Source: Panacibacter ginsenosidivorans
GTDB taxonomy: Bacteria; Bacteroidota; Bacteroidia; Chitinophagales; Chitinophagaceae
NCBI RefSeq assembly: GCF_007971225.1
Contig: NZ_CP042435.1
Span: 372,001 to 436,000 of the forward strand
Direction of reading: 5' to 3'
DNA length: 64,000 bases
The translations under genes and the position numbers were made by a program. The stretch's first letter is position 1. Every line of letters starts with the position of its first letter. A model generated the notes under the pieces. It made no database searches and was not told the DNA's origin. It was given only the letters and a program-made list of their open reading frames with translations. Shown one piece after another: positions 18,427 to 28,526 of the stretch.

Positions 18427-19014
18427 ATGATTGCATTTGTAAGAGGAAAATTTGCACGTAAAACGCCATCGCAGATAATCGTGGATGTAAATGGGGTAGG
18501 ATATGAACTGCAGATAAGCCTGCATACCTATTCCTCAATTAGCAATAAAGAAGAAGGACAGTTACATACTTACCTGCATATTACAGAGAATGGCCAAACG
18601 CTTTTTGGTTTTGCCACACAGGGAGAAAAAGATCTTTTTTTGCAACTGATCAGCGTTTCGGGTGTTGGCGCATCTACGGCAAGAATGATGCTGAGTGGTT
18701 TACAGCCGGATGAGATCATAAAAGGAATTGTGCAGGGCAATACAAAACAATTGGAAAGCGTTAAAGGAATAGGGAAAAAAACTGCTGAAAGAATAATTGT
18801 TGAACTCAGGGATAAACTGGCGAAAATCTCTCTAGAAACCGGTGTTAACTCTAATATCGTTTTTCCCTCAACGGAAAGAGATGCTGTAACTGCTTTAACA
18901 GGCCTGGGAATAGCTAGAGCGATGGCAGAATCAGCAGTAAAAAAAGTTTCAGATTCTGCTAAAGAAACACTTTCTTTGGAAGATATTATAAAACAAGCTT
19001 TAAAAAATCTATAG
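18427..19014 (+). CDS. ruvA: Holliday junction branch migration protein RuvA
   Basis: DNA-binding subunit of the RuvAB branch-migration complex, 195 residues. The N-terminal OB-fold starts MIAFVRGKFARKTPSQIIVDVNGVGYE. The tandem helix-hairpin-helix region follows (LISVSGVGASTARMMLSGL and LESVKGIGKKTAERIIVELRDKL), and the C-terminal RuvB-binding domain begins near DAVTALTGLGI. It is followed 41 bases on by sprA, an order conserved across Bacteroidota. No ruvB or ruvC is nearby. Confidence 0.97.
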   Translation: MIAFVRGKFARKTPSQIIVDVNGVGYELQISLHTYSSISNKEEGQLHTYLHITENGQTLFGFATQGEKDLFLQLISVSGVGASTARMMLSGLQPDEIIKGIVQGNTKQLESVKGIGKKTAERIIVELRDKLAKISLETGVNSNIVFPSTERDAVTALTGLGIARAMAESAVKKVSDSAKETLSLEDIIKQALKNL

Positions 19015-19055
19015 AACCTATAAGAGAAACTTTTACCTAACCAGAGCTACTGAAA

Positions 19056-22000
19056 TTGACTCGCTATCTCCAATTTATTCTTATTACTGTAGTTGCTGTT
19101 TTTTACTGTGCATTTCATAATGGTGTATATGCACAAAAAACAGACTCGCTTCGTTTTCCTATCAAAGACAGGCGTGGTGATAGGTTTACGTGGCGTTATA
19201 ATAACCCATTTGACATAAAAGACACTTCGATTATAAAGCAGGATATTGAATATGATCCTGCCACCAAACAATACTTCATTGTAGAAAAAATTGGCAATAC
19301 AGTGTATCGAAGATCTGCACTTACGTTTGATGAATTTTTAAAGTTGCAATCACAGATAGCAGAAGATGATTATTTTAATGAACGCTCCCGTACAGTATTT
19401 GATCTTAACCGGAAAATACAAAGACCTAAGCCCAGGGTTTATCCGCAGTTATTTGACAGGATATTTGGAGTAGGACCAAATGGTTTAAAAGTTGAAATTA
19501 AACCTGAAGGAAATGTAGACCTTACTGCTGGTTACCAGGGTCAAAACGTAAAGAATCCTACATTGCCGGAAGCTGCGAGAAAGAATGGTGGTTTTGACTT
19601 TAATATGAATGCCAATGTAAACATCATGGGCAATATTGGCGATAAACTTAAACTACCTATAAGTTATAATACACTTGCCAATTTCGATTTTGAGAACCAG
19701 TTGAAACTTGATTATAAAGGAAAAGATGATGAGATAATTAAATCTGTTGAAGCGGGTAATATCTCTTTTCAGGCGAAAGGAAGTTTAATGGCAAGTGTGC
19801 AGAGTTTGTTTGGCATTAAAACCCAATTACAATTTGGAAAACTGTTCATAACAGCTGCTCTTGCAAACCAGCGCTCCCAAAGACAATCATTAACATTACA
19901 GGGTGGCGGCCTTAACCAGGTTATTAATAAGAAGCTGGATGATTACGACGAGAATAAGCACTTTTTGATGGGGCAGTACTTCATGAAAAATTATGATAAA
20001 ACGATGAAGAATCTGCCTTACGTAAACAGCCAGGTGCAAATATTAAGGTTGGAAGTTTGGGTAACCAATCGAAATGGGGCAACGACAAATACACGCAATA
20101 TTGTCGGTCTGATGGACCTGGGAGAAACTGAGCCATACAATCCAAACATACATTCTCTTACAACAAATGATAAACCTGCAAACGGCGCCAATGATCTTTA
20201 TTCATTCTTGGCGGGCAGTGATGCGAACAGAAACCCCGCGTTAATCAATACCATTTTATTAGGTAAAGGGTTAACACCTGTGAATGACTACGAAAAGACA
20301 TTTGCACGTAAGCTTGAGCCGACTGAATATTATTTCAATCCGCAGGTGGGTTTTGTTTCCTTAAATCAACAATTGCAGCCAGATGAAGTTTTAGCGGTAG
20401 CTTATCAGTACACATATAATGGACAGGTTTACCAGGTTGGTGAATTTTCTCAGGATGTAACTGTTGACTCCACACAAGGTGTGCAAAAAGTTTTGTTCCT
20501 CAAATTATTGAAAGCAACATCACAAAGACCAACACTTCCTCTTTGGAAGCTTATGATGAAAAACGTCTATTCATTGGATGTGACAGGCCTGCAAAGCGAT
20601 GGCTTTAATATCAATGTATTGTACCAGGAACCAAGCGGAGGGCTCAAAAGATATTTACCAGAAACAGATCCGGATTATTCGGGTAAACCATTGTTAAGCA
20701 TTCTAAATCTAGACAGACTTAATAATCGGAATGATCCGTTACCTGATGGGCAGTTTGATTTTGTAGATAGTTTCACGGTGCTATCACAGCAGGGCAAAAT
20801 AATTTTTCCTGTGCTGCAGCCATTTGGAGATTACCTGGATTCAACTGCTTTAAAAGGTCAGACACCTGTTGTAAAAGCAAAATACCTCTATCCTCAATTA
20901 TATGATTCCATAAAAGCAATTGCTCAAACCTATGCTAACCTGGATCGATTCTATATACAAGGTACGATAAAAGGAAGTTCTACTACTGATATTTACCTTG
21001 GCGGCTTCAATATACCACCTGGTTCAGTATCTGTAACAGCAGGCGGACAGATATTGCAGGAAAATGTTGATTATATAATTGATTATAATCTTGGAACGCT
21101 AAAAGTGATTAACCAGGCAATTCTTAACTCAGGTGTTCCTGTAAATGTACAGTACGAAAACAACGCCAGCTTTGGAATTCAGCAACGAAGCTTTTTGGGA
21201 TTAAGATTAGACTATCTTGTAAATAAAAAACTTTCTCTTGGTGCTACTATGCAAAGGCTTACGGAACGTCCTTTTTTTACTAAGGTTAACTACGGAGAAG
21301 ATCCAATACAAAACAGGATGTATGGAGTTGATTTTAACTACAACTCAGAACTACCCGGACTTACAAGACTATTGAATAAACTTCCATTTTATGATTCAAA
21401 AGCCATAAGTACGATCAATGCTTATGGAGAAGCCGCGGTGTTACAGCCCGGTCACCCTAGTCAGATTGGAAAGGGGAACGAAGGCTTGATATATCTTGAC
21501 GATTTTGAAGGAACTACCAGCAGCATTGATCTTCGTTTTCCGTTTGTTGCATGGACTTTGGCTTCCACACCACAGGGTACTTCACGATTTCCTGAAGCAA
21601 CGCTTACAAATAATCTTGATTACGGAAAAAACAGGGCTAAGCTTGCCTGGTATAATATTGAACCAACTTTGCAGGATAAAAACAGCCCTAATAATCCTTT
21701 AAGAGGAAATCTTGCTGCTCTTAGTGATCCGCGTATAAGAGCTGTATATACCAATGAATTATTTCCACAACGCACCACCAATATTACCGATGTGGTAAAC
21801 GGGACATTTGACCTTGCTTATTACCCTACTGAAATTGGTCCATACAATTTTACAGATGACAAAGCTGACCTTACAGCAGATGGTAAGCTTATTAAACCTC
21901 AGCAAAGATGGGGTGGTATTATGCGCAATATTGACCAGACAGATTTCGAAACAAGTAATATTGAGTTTATAGAATTTTGGACACAGAACCCATTTATTAA

Positions 22001-25000
22001 AAACCCAAATAGTTCCGGAGGTAAGTTATTTATTAACCTGGGTAACATAAGCGAAGACGTTTTGAAAGATGGCTTACGGTTTTATGAAAATGGCTTGAAT
22101 ACTCCAACCCAACCAGCTGCGGTAGACAATAAAAGCAGTGTATGGGGAACAGTGCCGGTAAATCCAATCCAGATAACACAGGCATTTAGTAATGATCCGG
22201 CAGACAGACCTTACCAGGATGTTGGCTTTGATGGTAATGATGATGATTCAGAGAAAATAAAACAAGCTCAATATCTGAATGATCTGGCAACAAATTTTGG
22301 AACGGGTTCTGCTGTATATCAAAATGCATTAAAAGACCCTTCGCATGATGATTATAGATGGTATCGGGATCCCAGTTATGATGCAGCAGGTACAGGTATA
22401 CTTGGAAGATATAAGGATCACAACAATCCGCAAGGCAATTCTCCTATCGCAACAGGAAATTCACAGTTCTCTCCCGCTGTTACACTTTATCCTGATAATG
22501 AAGATCTGAACAGGGATAATACGTTGAATGAAACAGAAGAATATTACGAATACGAAATAGATTTAAAACCAGGAATGGATGTTGGTAATAGTAAATATAT
22601 CACCGATAAAAAAATTGTTACTGCAAGATTAGCTGATGGAACCACTTCACAGGAAGAATGGTATTTATTCAGAATACCTATAAAAAATTATACAGGAAAA
22701 GTAGGCCAGATACCTGACTTTAAATCTATCCGTTTTATACGCATGTACATGACAGGCTTTGATGATTCGGTTGTAATGCGTTTTGCAAGCCTTGATCTTG
22801 TACGCAACCAATGGAGAACTTTTACTTATGAACTTGATACAACCGGTTCTTATACACAACTACCGGTTAACAGTAATACGACCTTAAATGTACTCGCGGT
22901 AAATGTAGAAGAGAACAGCAGCCGCGAACCTATTCCATATAAGATACCCCCTGGTATTGAACGTGTGCAGTTATTAGGGAACAATGGTGTAAATCTTTTG
23001 CAGAATGAGCAATCAATGAGTTTAAAGCTTAACAATGTTTCAAAGAAAGAATCCAGGGCAGTATTTAAAACCCTCAATCTTGACCTTAGACAATATGGTC
23101 AGATGTCAATGTTCGTGCATTGCGAATCTGTGTACGGGCAAAGAGATTTAAACCCCGGTGATTTTACAGCAGTAATAAGAATCGGGCAGGACTTTCTGAA
23201 TAACTATTATGAGATACGAATTCCTCTAAAAGCCACAAAGTTTGGCGAAACACTTACAGATAATATCTGGCCTGCTGAAAACAATCTTGATGTTGCCTTA
23301 AATGAATTAGTGCAGTTAAAACTGCGAAGGAATTCAGCAAATGCTTCTATTAGTGCAATATACCGTGAACAATTAGGCACACAAACAATATCTGTACTAG
23401 GTAACCCTAACCTGGCCGAAGTACAGGGTTTTTTAATTGGCGTTGAAAATACTACCAATGAAACATTGAGCACTGAAGTTTGGGTAAATGAATTACGCCT
23501 TTCTAAAATTGACGAAAATGGGGGCTGGGCTGCATTGGGACGTGCCGATATACAGCTCGCAGATCTCGGAACACTTTCTGTTTCTGCAAATACTTACACA
23601 CAGGGCTTCGGAACGATAGAGCAAAGAGCTAATGAGCGTGCAAGAGATAATATGGTGCAGTATGATGTTGCATTAACAGTTGATGCAGGAAAATTATTAC
23701 CTAAGAACTCCGGCATCACTATTCCTGTATATGCAAGCCTTAATAAAACAATTCTCACTCCTGAATATGATCCTTACGATAAGGATGTAAAATACAAATA
23801 CAAGTTAGCCACAGCAGGAGACAAAAAAGATTCTATTAAGAATGTAGCGATCGATCAAACAACTATACGAACTATAAATCTTACCAATGTAAGGTTTGGA
23901 CAGAACGCACAAAAACAACATTTCTGGAACCTGAAAAATTTTGATTTCACTTACTCATTTACGCATTTTGAACAAACCAATCCGTTGATTTTATTAAACA
24001 GCGTTGCTAAACACAGGTTTGGCCTTGGCTATACATATACAGGTACTGCAAAATATAAAGAGCCATTCAAGAAACTTATCAAAAGTAAGAGCCCGTGGTT
24101 TGCATTGGCACGTGATTTTAATTTCAATACTGTTCCTTCATTATTAAGTTTCCGTGCGGATGTTAACCGGCAGTTTGGTAAATACACGCCACGCATTGTA
24201 AATACTTACGATAGTAAAGTAGAGCGTGTTGATACTACTTATGATAAATACTTCACCTTCGATCGCTACTATAATTTGCGATGGGATCTTACCCGCAGCC
24301 TTAATGCAGATTTCAGTGCCACCAACTATGCAAGAGTTGATGAACCTTATGGCCTGCTCGATACAAAAGCAAAAAAAGATACGGTAAGGAAGAACTTGTT
24401 TAGTGGTGGAAGAAATACTATCTACCAGCAGCGGGCAGTATTAAGTTATAATGCACCACTTGCAAAATTACCCGCAACGGACTGGATCAATATGCGGTAC
24501 AGTTATACCACTACTTACAATTGGGCTGCAGCTAGTTTACTGGCACGTAACCTTGGTAACGTCATAGAGAACAGTCAGCAGAATTCTTTAAACACAGAAT
24601 TTGATTTTACAAAATTGTACAGCAAATCAAGATGGCTCGATAAAATGACACAGCCAAATGATGAAATTGATAACGGCGGTGGAAGTGACTCTACTATTAA
24701 CATCAAACCGAGAGAAGAAATAATCAAAGATCTTAAAGGCAAAGCAAAACGAACAGCACTGCGCAAATGGCGGGCAGATAAAAGAGCAAAGCGCAAACTT
24801 GACCGCAAGAATAAAACTATCTCTGGACCAAATGGTATCGCCAAAACAGCAGTGGGTGTGGTTACAATGGTTAAACGTGCTTCCATTAATTACAGCGCTA
24901 ATTTCAACAGTCGAATACCTGGTTATACAGATAGTACAAAAATATTGGGCCAAAACTGGAAAAGCATGCAACCTGGTCTCGATTATGTTTTTGGTAAACA

Positions 25001-26276
25001 ACCAGACAGTGCATGGCTCAACGATAAAGCAAGAAAAGGATACATAACAAGAGACAGCACATTCAATCTTTTGTTTGCGCAGGATTATGAACAACGATTT
25101 AGTCTTACAGCACAACTGGAACCGTTCCGCGAGTTTACCATTGATATAAACATGGATAAAACTTTTACGAAGAATTTTACAGAACTTTTTAAAGACACAA
25201 CAGGCGCAGGAAGTAAGTTCGCACACCTTAGCCCGCTTGCAGGAGGTGGTTTTAGTGTTTCATATATCAGTTTCCAAACGCTGTTTAAAAAATATAAACC
25301 AACAGAAGTTTCAGAAACATTCAACAAGTTCCAGGATAACAGGATAACGATTGCCAACCGTCTGGCAAAATCAAATCCTTATTATACAGGCGGTACAACA
25401 CAGGATGGTTTCCCAACAGGTTATGGTCGCTATGCACAGGATGTACTGATACCTGCATTCATTGCTGCATACACCAATAAAGATCCCAACAGCGTTGGGT
25501 TGATCAGCCAGTCTAATCCAAACATTAAAGCAAATCCGTTTAGTGGCATTAAACCATTACCAAACTGGCGTGTAACATTTACAGGGCTAACAAAAATTCC
25601 TGCTATCAGTAATATATTCAGCAACATCACAATCACACATGCTTACAATTCTACTTTAAGCATGAATACGTTCACAAGCGCATTGTTGTACCAGGATCCT
25701 TTCAGGGTTGGAGCGCCGCAATTCATTGATACTATCTCCGGTAACTATGTTCCATTCTTCCTCGTGCCAAACCTTACCATACAGGAACAGTTTGCACCAT
25801 TGATCGGTTTTGATTTTACAACAGCCAATCAAACAAGTTTCCGTTTTGAATATAAGAAGAGCAGGCAATTAAGTTTAAGTTTGATCGATTACCAGTTAGC
25901 TGAAGTAAAAAGTACAGAGTGGACATTTGGTGGTAGCCTTCGTTCTAAAAATGTTAAGCTTCCTATCAAGTTGCCATTCATGAAGCAAACAGACCAGGGC
26001 AATGATCTCAATGTTAATCTTGATCTTTCCATGCGTGATGATATTCAAAGCAACAGCCGTCTTGACCAGGCCAATGCATACAGCACCGGCGGTCAAAAAG
26101 TGATCACCATACAACCTTCCATAGACTATGTAATAAGTAATCGTATCGATCTTAAATTCTATTTTGATCAGCAGCGCACAGTGCCATACATATCAACTTC
26201 TGCTCCAACAGTAAATACAAGAGCAGGTTTACAAATACGTATTTCACTGGCACCAAATCCTCAGCCGCCTCAATAA
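19056..26276 (+). CDS. sprA: T9SS outer-membrane translocon SprA
   Basis: Giant beta-barrel that forms the outer-membrane conduit of the type IX secretion system and is needed for gliding in motile relatives. 2406 residues, within the normal 2300-2500 range. A signal peptide (FILITVVAVFYCAFHNGVYAQ) follows a TTG start at 19056; no ATG fits. SprA-type sequence runs throughout, including VDLTAGYQGQNVKNPTLPEAARKNG near 150, GNEGLIYLDDFEGTTSSIDL near 810 and the repeated amphipathic strands of the C-terminal half. The two T9SS cargo proteins in the window (33427-36921 and 60479-63442) are presumably exported through it. Other gld/por genes are not in this window. Confidence 0.96.
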   Translation: MTRYLQFILITVVAVFYCAFHNGVYAQKTDSLRFPIKDRRGDRFTWRYNNPFDIKDTSIIKQDIEYDPATKQYFIVEKIGNTVYRRSALTFDEFLKLQSQIAEDDYFNERSRTVFDLNRKIQRPKPRVYPQLFDRIFGVGPNGLKVEIKPEGNVDLTAGYQGQNVKNPTLPEAARKNGGFDFNMNANVNIMGNIGDKLKLPISYNTLANFDFENQLKLDYKGKDDEIIKSVEAGNISFQAKGSLMASVQSLFGIKTQLQFGKLFITAALANQRSQRQSLTLQGGGLNQVINKKLDDYDENKHFLMGQYFMKNYDKTMKNLPYVNSQVQILRLEVWVTNRNGATTNTRNIVGLMDLGETEPYNPNIHSLTTNDKPANGANDLYSFLAGSDANRNPALINTILLGKGLTPVNDYEKTFARKLEPTEYYFNPQVGFVSLNQQLQPDEVLAVAYQYTYNGQVYQVGEFSQDVTVDSTQGVQKVLFLKLLKATSQRPTLPLWKLMMKNVYSLDVTGLQSDGFNINVLYQEPSGGLKRYLPETDPDYSGKPLLSILNLDRLNNRNDPLPDGQFDFVDSFTVLSQQGKIIFPVLQPFGDYLDSTALKGQTPVVKAKYLYPQLYDSIKAIAQTYANLDRFYIQGTIKGSSTTDIYLGGFNIPPGSVSVTAGGQILQENVDYIIDYNLGTLKVINQAILNSGVPVNVQYENNASFGIQQRSFLGLRLDYLVNKKLSLGATMQRLTERPFFTKVNYGEDPIQNRMYGVDFNYNSELPGLTRLLNKLPFYDSKAISTINAYGEAAVLQPGHPSQIGKGNEGLIYLDDFEGTTSSIDLRFPFVAWTLASTPQGTSRFPEATLTNNLDYGKNRAKLAWYNIEPTLQDKNSPNNPLRGNLAALSDPRIRAVYTNELFPQRTTNITDVVNGTFDLAYYPTEIGPYNFTDDKADLTADGKLIKPQQRWGGIMRNIDQTDFETSNIEFIEFWTQNPFIKNPNSSGGKLFINLGNISEDVLKDGLRFYENGLNTPTQPAAVDNKSSVWGTVPVNPIQITQAFSNDPADRPYQDVGFDGNDDDSEKIKQAQYLNDLATNFGTGSAVYQNALKDPSHDDYRWYRDPSYDAAGTGILGRYKDHNNPQGNSPIATGNSQFSPAVTLYPDNEDLNRDNTLNETEEYYEYEIDLKPGMDVGNSKYITDKKIVTARLADGTTSQEEWYLFRIPIKNYTGKVGQIPDFKSIRFIRMYMTGFDDSVVMRFASLDLVRNQWRTFTYELDTTGSYTQLPVNSNTTLNVLAVNVEENSSREPIPYKIPPGIERVQLLGNNGVNLLQNEQSMSLKLNNVSKKESRAVFKTLNLDLRQYGQMSMFVHCESVYGQRDLNPGDFTAVIRIGQDFLNNYYEIRIPLKATKFGETLTDNIWPAENNLDVALNELVQLKLRRNSANASISAIYREQLGTQTISVLGNPNLAEVQGFLIGVENTTNETLSTEVWVNELRLSKIDENGGWAALGRADIQLADLGTLSVSANTYTQGFGTIEQRANERARDNMVQYDVALTVDAGKLLPKNSGITIPVYASLNKTILTPEYDPYDKDVKYKYKLATAGDKKDSIKNVAIDQTTIRTINLTNVRFGQNAQKQHFWNLKNFDFTYSFTHFEQTNPLILLNSVAKHRFGLGYTYTGTAKYKEPFKKLIKSKSPWFALARDFNFNTVPSLLSFRADVNRQFGKYTPRIVNTYDSKVERVDTTYDKYFTFDRYYNLRWDLTRSLNADFSATNYARVDEPYGLLDTKAKKDTVRKNLFSGGRNTIYQQRAVLSYNAPLAKLPATDWINMRYSYTTTYNWAAASLLARNLGNVIENSQQNSLNTEFDFTKLYSKSRWLDKMTQPNDEIDNGGGSDSTINIKPREEIIKDLKGKAKRTALRKWRADKRAKRKLDRKNKTISGPNGIAKTAVGVVTMVKRASINYSANFNSRIPGYTDSTKILGQNWKSMQPGLDYVFGKQPDSAWLNDKARKGYITRDSTFNLLFAQDYEQRFSLTAQLEPFREFTIDINMDKTFTKNFTELFKDTTGAGSKFAHLSPLAGGGFSVSYISFQTLFKKYKPTEVSETFNKFQDNRITIANRLAKSNPYYTGGTTQDGFPTGYGRYAQDVLIPAFIAAYTNKDPNSVGLISQSNPNIKANPFSGIKPLPNWRVTFTGLTKIPAISNIFSNITITHAYNSTLSMNTFTSALLYQDPFRVGAPQFIDTISGNYVPFFLVPNLTIQEQFAPLIGFDFTTANQTSFRFEYKKSRQLSLSLIDYQLAEVKSTEWTFGGSLRSKNVKLPIKLPFMKQTDQGNDLNVNLDLSMRDDIQSNSRLDQANAYSTGGQKVITIQPSIDYVISNRIDLKFYFDQQRTVPYISTSAPTVNTRAGLQIRISLAPNPQPPQ

Positions 26277-26316
26277 GAATTTTTTATTTACAGCTGTAGC
26301 TTATATGGCATCGGTT

Positions 26317-26336
26317 GTTGTGTCACTCACTTGTAC
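26317..26336 (-). repeat. Dispersed intergenic repeat, class A
   Basis: Perfect class A core 40 bases after the sprA stop. The outer flank is CAGCTGTAGCTTATATGGCATC and the inner side GTCCGTTTTCATAGCAGCAA, an inner flank shared with the copy at 32021. Confidence 0.92.
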
Positions 26337-26367
26337 GTCCGTTTTCATAGCAGCAATTCAAAACATT

Positions 26368-26408
26368 AAACCTGTTAGGTTTCTAAAACCTAACAGGTTT
26401 TTTATTAT
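26368..26408 (+). terminator. Terminator after sprA
   Basis: Fifteen-base-pair stem AAACCTGTTAGGTTT/AAACCTAACAGGTTT with a short loop and a following T-rich run (TTTTTTATT). Confidence 0.9.
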
Positions 26409-26566
26409 AGGTTTAATTTATCGCATCACTTATTTTTGATATTATGGACGACCTAAACGAAATGGCAAGACTTCATTCAGCAGGTGCGTCAATAAGACAT
26501 ACTTCACCAGACAAATTAGGATATCACGTGAATTGAATCAATACAGCCGTTAACATGGCTTCTCTA

Positions 26567-26590
26567 TCGGTTGGTATCACTACCAACCGA
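26567..26590. other. Perfect 10-bp inverted repeat upstream of the MbnP-like gene
   Basis: TCGGTTGGTA, loop TCAC, TACCAACCGA. There is no T run on either side, so it is unlikely to be a terminator. It lies 68 bases before the MbnP-like start and could be an operator or a remnant. Confidence 0.5.
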
Positions 26591-26657
26591 AAACCAAAAG
26601 ATAATTTCAGTTCATAAGAACACCAACCAATAGAAGAATGTACATTGCTTTGTAAAT

Positions 26658-27443
26658 ATGCAGGCGATAAACGATACTTCAGTACAAGAGTGCGACGCAA
26701 CAGGCGATGCCATAAAAAGGTACAGCCGGACCCATAAAAAAATATTCCTGTTATTTATTATTATTTGCTTCACGGTAATTGCAAATGCGCAGTATAACAT
26801 TACCCTTACATTTAAAAATACGGTTGGCGAAAAACAATTAAATACAGACAGCAGTTATACCAATCAATCTGGCGAAACCTTTACGGTGCGTAACTTCAGG
26901 TATTATATTTCCAATATTACTTTTACTGATTCTGTTGATAACAGGTTGCAATCGTACAGCGATGAATATTTTTTGATAGACGAAAAAGAAGAAGCGTCGA
27001 AACAGGTTTCGCTGTCAACATCATTGAAACATATTACCGGCATTGAATTTTTATTGGGTGTTGACAGTATAAAAAATGTAAGCGGTGTGCAGGCAGGATC
27101 GCTTGACCCTGCACGTGGTATGTTCTGGACATGGAACAGCGGTTATGTTATGGCAAAGCTGGAAGGTAATTCACCTGTTGCAAATACACCAATGCATGCA
27201 TTCAGTTATCATATCGGTGGTTATAAAACAAATGAGAACGCTGCAAGAAAGATCAGGCTTTCTACTTTTGTAATAACAGCGGCACTAGAAAATATTTCTA
27301 TTACTGCTGATATTTTAAAATGGTTTGCAGGCATGCATACTATAAAAATTGCTGACATTGCTTTTTGTCACGAGCCCGGTAAACCCGCCATGCAGTTTGC
27401 AGATAATTATGCAAATATGTTTAGCATTGAAGTTGTAAAATGA
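26658..27443 (+). CDS. MbnP-like exported protein
   Basis: Resembles MbnP, the copper/methanobactin-associated partner whose Trp is oxidised to kynurenine by MbnH. 261 residues from the only available ATG. The hydrophobic signal (IFLLFIIICFTVIANAQ) lies at residues 29-45, unusually far in. The MbnP-type core includes NFRYYISNITF, GIEFLLGVDS, LDPARGMFWTWNSGYVMAKLEG (Trp 157 and 159) and HIGGY. The 25 residues before the signal are encoded by a class B repeat (VQECDATGDA), so the native start may have been replaced. Its TGA overlaps the ATG of the di-heme peroxidase-like gene, supporting a functional pair. The neighbours carry no methanobactin genes. Confidence 0.82.
   Translation: MQAINDTSVQECDATGDAIKRYSRTHKKIFLLFIIICFTVIANAQYNITLTFKNTVGEKQLNTDSSYTNQSGETFTVRNFRYYISNITFTDSVDNRLQSYSDEYFLIDEKEEASKQVSLSTSLKHITGIEFLLGVDSIKNVSGVQAGSLDPARGMFWTWNSGYVMAKLEGNSPVANTPMHAFSYHIGGYKTNENAARKIRLSTFVITAALENISITADILKWFAGMHTIKIADIAFCHEPGKPAMQFADNYANMFSIEVVK
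26682..26701 (+). repeat. Dispersed intergenic repeat, class B, inside an N-terminal coding extension
   Basis: Perfect class B core followed by AGGCGATGCCATAAAAAGG and ACAGCCGGACC, the fullest extended copy in the window. It overlaps codons 9-25 of the MbnP-like reading frame. Confidence 0.93.
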
Positions 27444-28513
27444 AATTATATACAACCATATTTTTTATGCTTTGCCTTTTTATTTCAGCAGTTAGCTGGA
27501 TAAGTTTTCGATCTCCCAAAACACACCCAATACAATTTGTTGTACCAAAAGGCTGGCCGCAACCTGTGTATGATTTTAAAAATAATCCTGTAACAGAAGA
27601 AGGCTTTCAGTTAGGCAGAAAATTATTTTATGATGGCCGCTTAAGTAAAGATGGAAATTTTGCCTGTGCCAGTTGTCACCAGCAGTTTGCAGCGTTTGCA
27701 ACGTATGATCATAATCTTAGTCATGGTTATAACAACAGCTTTACGAAACGCAATGCTCCTCCCCTTTTTAATCTTGCGTGGCAAAGAGAATTTATGTGGG
27801 ATGGTGGCATCAATCACCTCGATCTGCAACCGCTGGCACCTATAACAGATACTAATGAAATGGCAGAGAGCATAGACAATGTGTTGAAAAAAATAAAAGC
27901 AGATACTGCTTATAAACGCATGTTCACTGCGGCTTTTGGTGATGCAACAATCAATACGCAACGTATGACAAAAGCATTAAGCCAGTTTTTGGTAATGATG
28001 GTCAGCAGCAACAGCAAGTATGATCGTGTAAAGCGTAGTGAGGATAGTTTTAATTTACCACAACGGCTGGGTTATGAAATATTTCAAAAGAAATGTGTAA
28101 GCTGTCATACAGAGCCAATGTTCACTGATTACAGTTACCGAAATGCAGGTTTACCGGTTGATGATTTTTTACATGATTATGGCAGAATGAAAATAACACA
28201 CAACGCTGCTGATTCATTAAAGTTCAAAGTGCCTTCGTTACGCAATGCACAGCAAACATTCCCTTACGGGCATGATGGAAGATTTTATTCTCTGATGGAT
28301 GTATTTAATTTTTACAGGAAAGATATAGTGCAAGCTCCTGCAACAGATTCATTGCTCAGGCATGGAATGCCATTGTCTAATTTTGAAATAGGGCAGCTAA
28401 CTGCATTTATTTATACGCTTACCGATTCTTCTTTTTTAAATGATAAACGTTTTGCGCCACCGGGATATGAAAGCAGGATGCCTGTTCCGGTGAAAGACAT
28501 TCACAAAAATTAG
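27440..28513 (+). CDS. Di-heme cytochrome c peroxidase / MauG-MbnH family protein
   Basis: 357 residues with an N-terminal export signal (IFFMLCLFISAVSWISF). Two heme-binding CxxCH motifs are present: CASCH at about 76-80 and CVSCH at about 219-223. Family landmarks are LGRKLFYDGRLSKDGNFACASCH, REFMWDGGINHLDLQPLAPI and RDAGLP-like YRNAGLP. It belongs with bacterial di-heme peroxidases and the MauG/MbnH branch. The ATGA overlap with the upstream MbnP-like gene points to MbnH, which modifies Trp on MbnP, rather than a plain H2O2 scavenger. The axial ligand distinguishing the two cannot be settled by eye. It should act in the periplasm. Confidence 0.88.
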   Translation: MKLYTTIFFMLCLFISAVSWISFRSPKTHPIQFVVPKGWPQPVYDFKNNPVTEEGFQLGRKLFYDGRLSKDGNFACASCHQQFAAFATYDHNLSHGYNNSFTKRNAPPLFNLAWQREFMWDGGINHLDLQPLAPITDTNEMAESIDNVLKKIKADTAYKRMFTAAFGDATINTQRMTKALSQFLVMMVSSNSKYDRVKRSEDSFNLPQRLGYEIFQKKCVSCHTEPMFTDYSYRNAGLPVDDFLHDYGRMKITHNAADSLKFKVPSLRNAQQTFPYGHDGRFYSLMDVFNFYRKDIVQAPATDSLLRHGMPLSNFEIGQLTAFIYTLTDSSFLNDKRFAPPGYESRMPVPVKDIHKN

Positions 28514-28526
28514 CAAATATCCATAA

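Larger units (their letters stand above)
26277..26657. other. 381-base intergenic region: repeat, terminator, hairpin
   Basis: Contains a class A repeat (26317), the sprA terminator (26368-26408), a perfect hairpin (26567-26590) and a 30-codon reading frame at 26444-26536 (MDDLNEMARLHSAGAS and on) that resembles nothing I know and may be chance or a gene remnant. Confidence 0.5.

Noticed and set aside
26444-26536. 30-codon frame upstream of the MbnP-like gene
   Set aside because: Too short and without recognisable family or strong ribosome binding site; kept only as a note in the intergenic entry.
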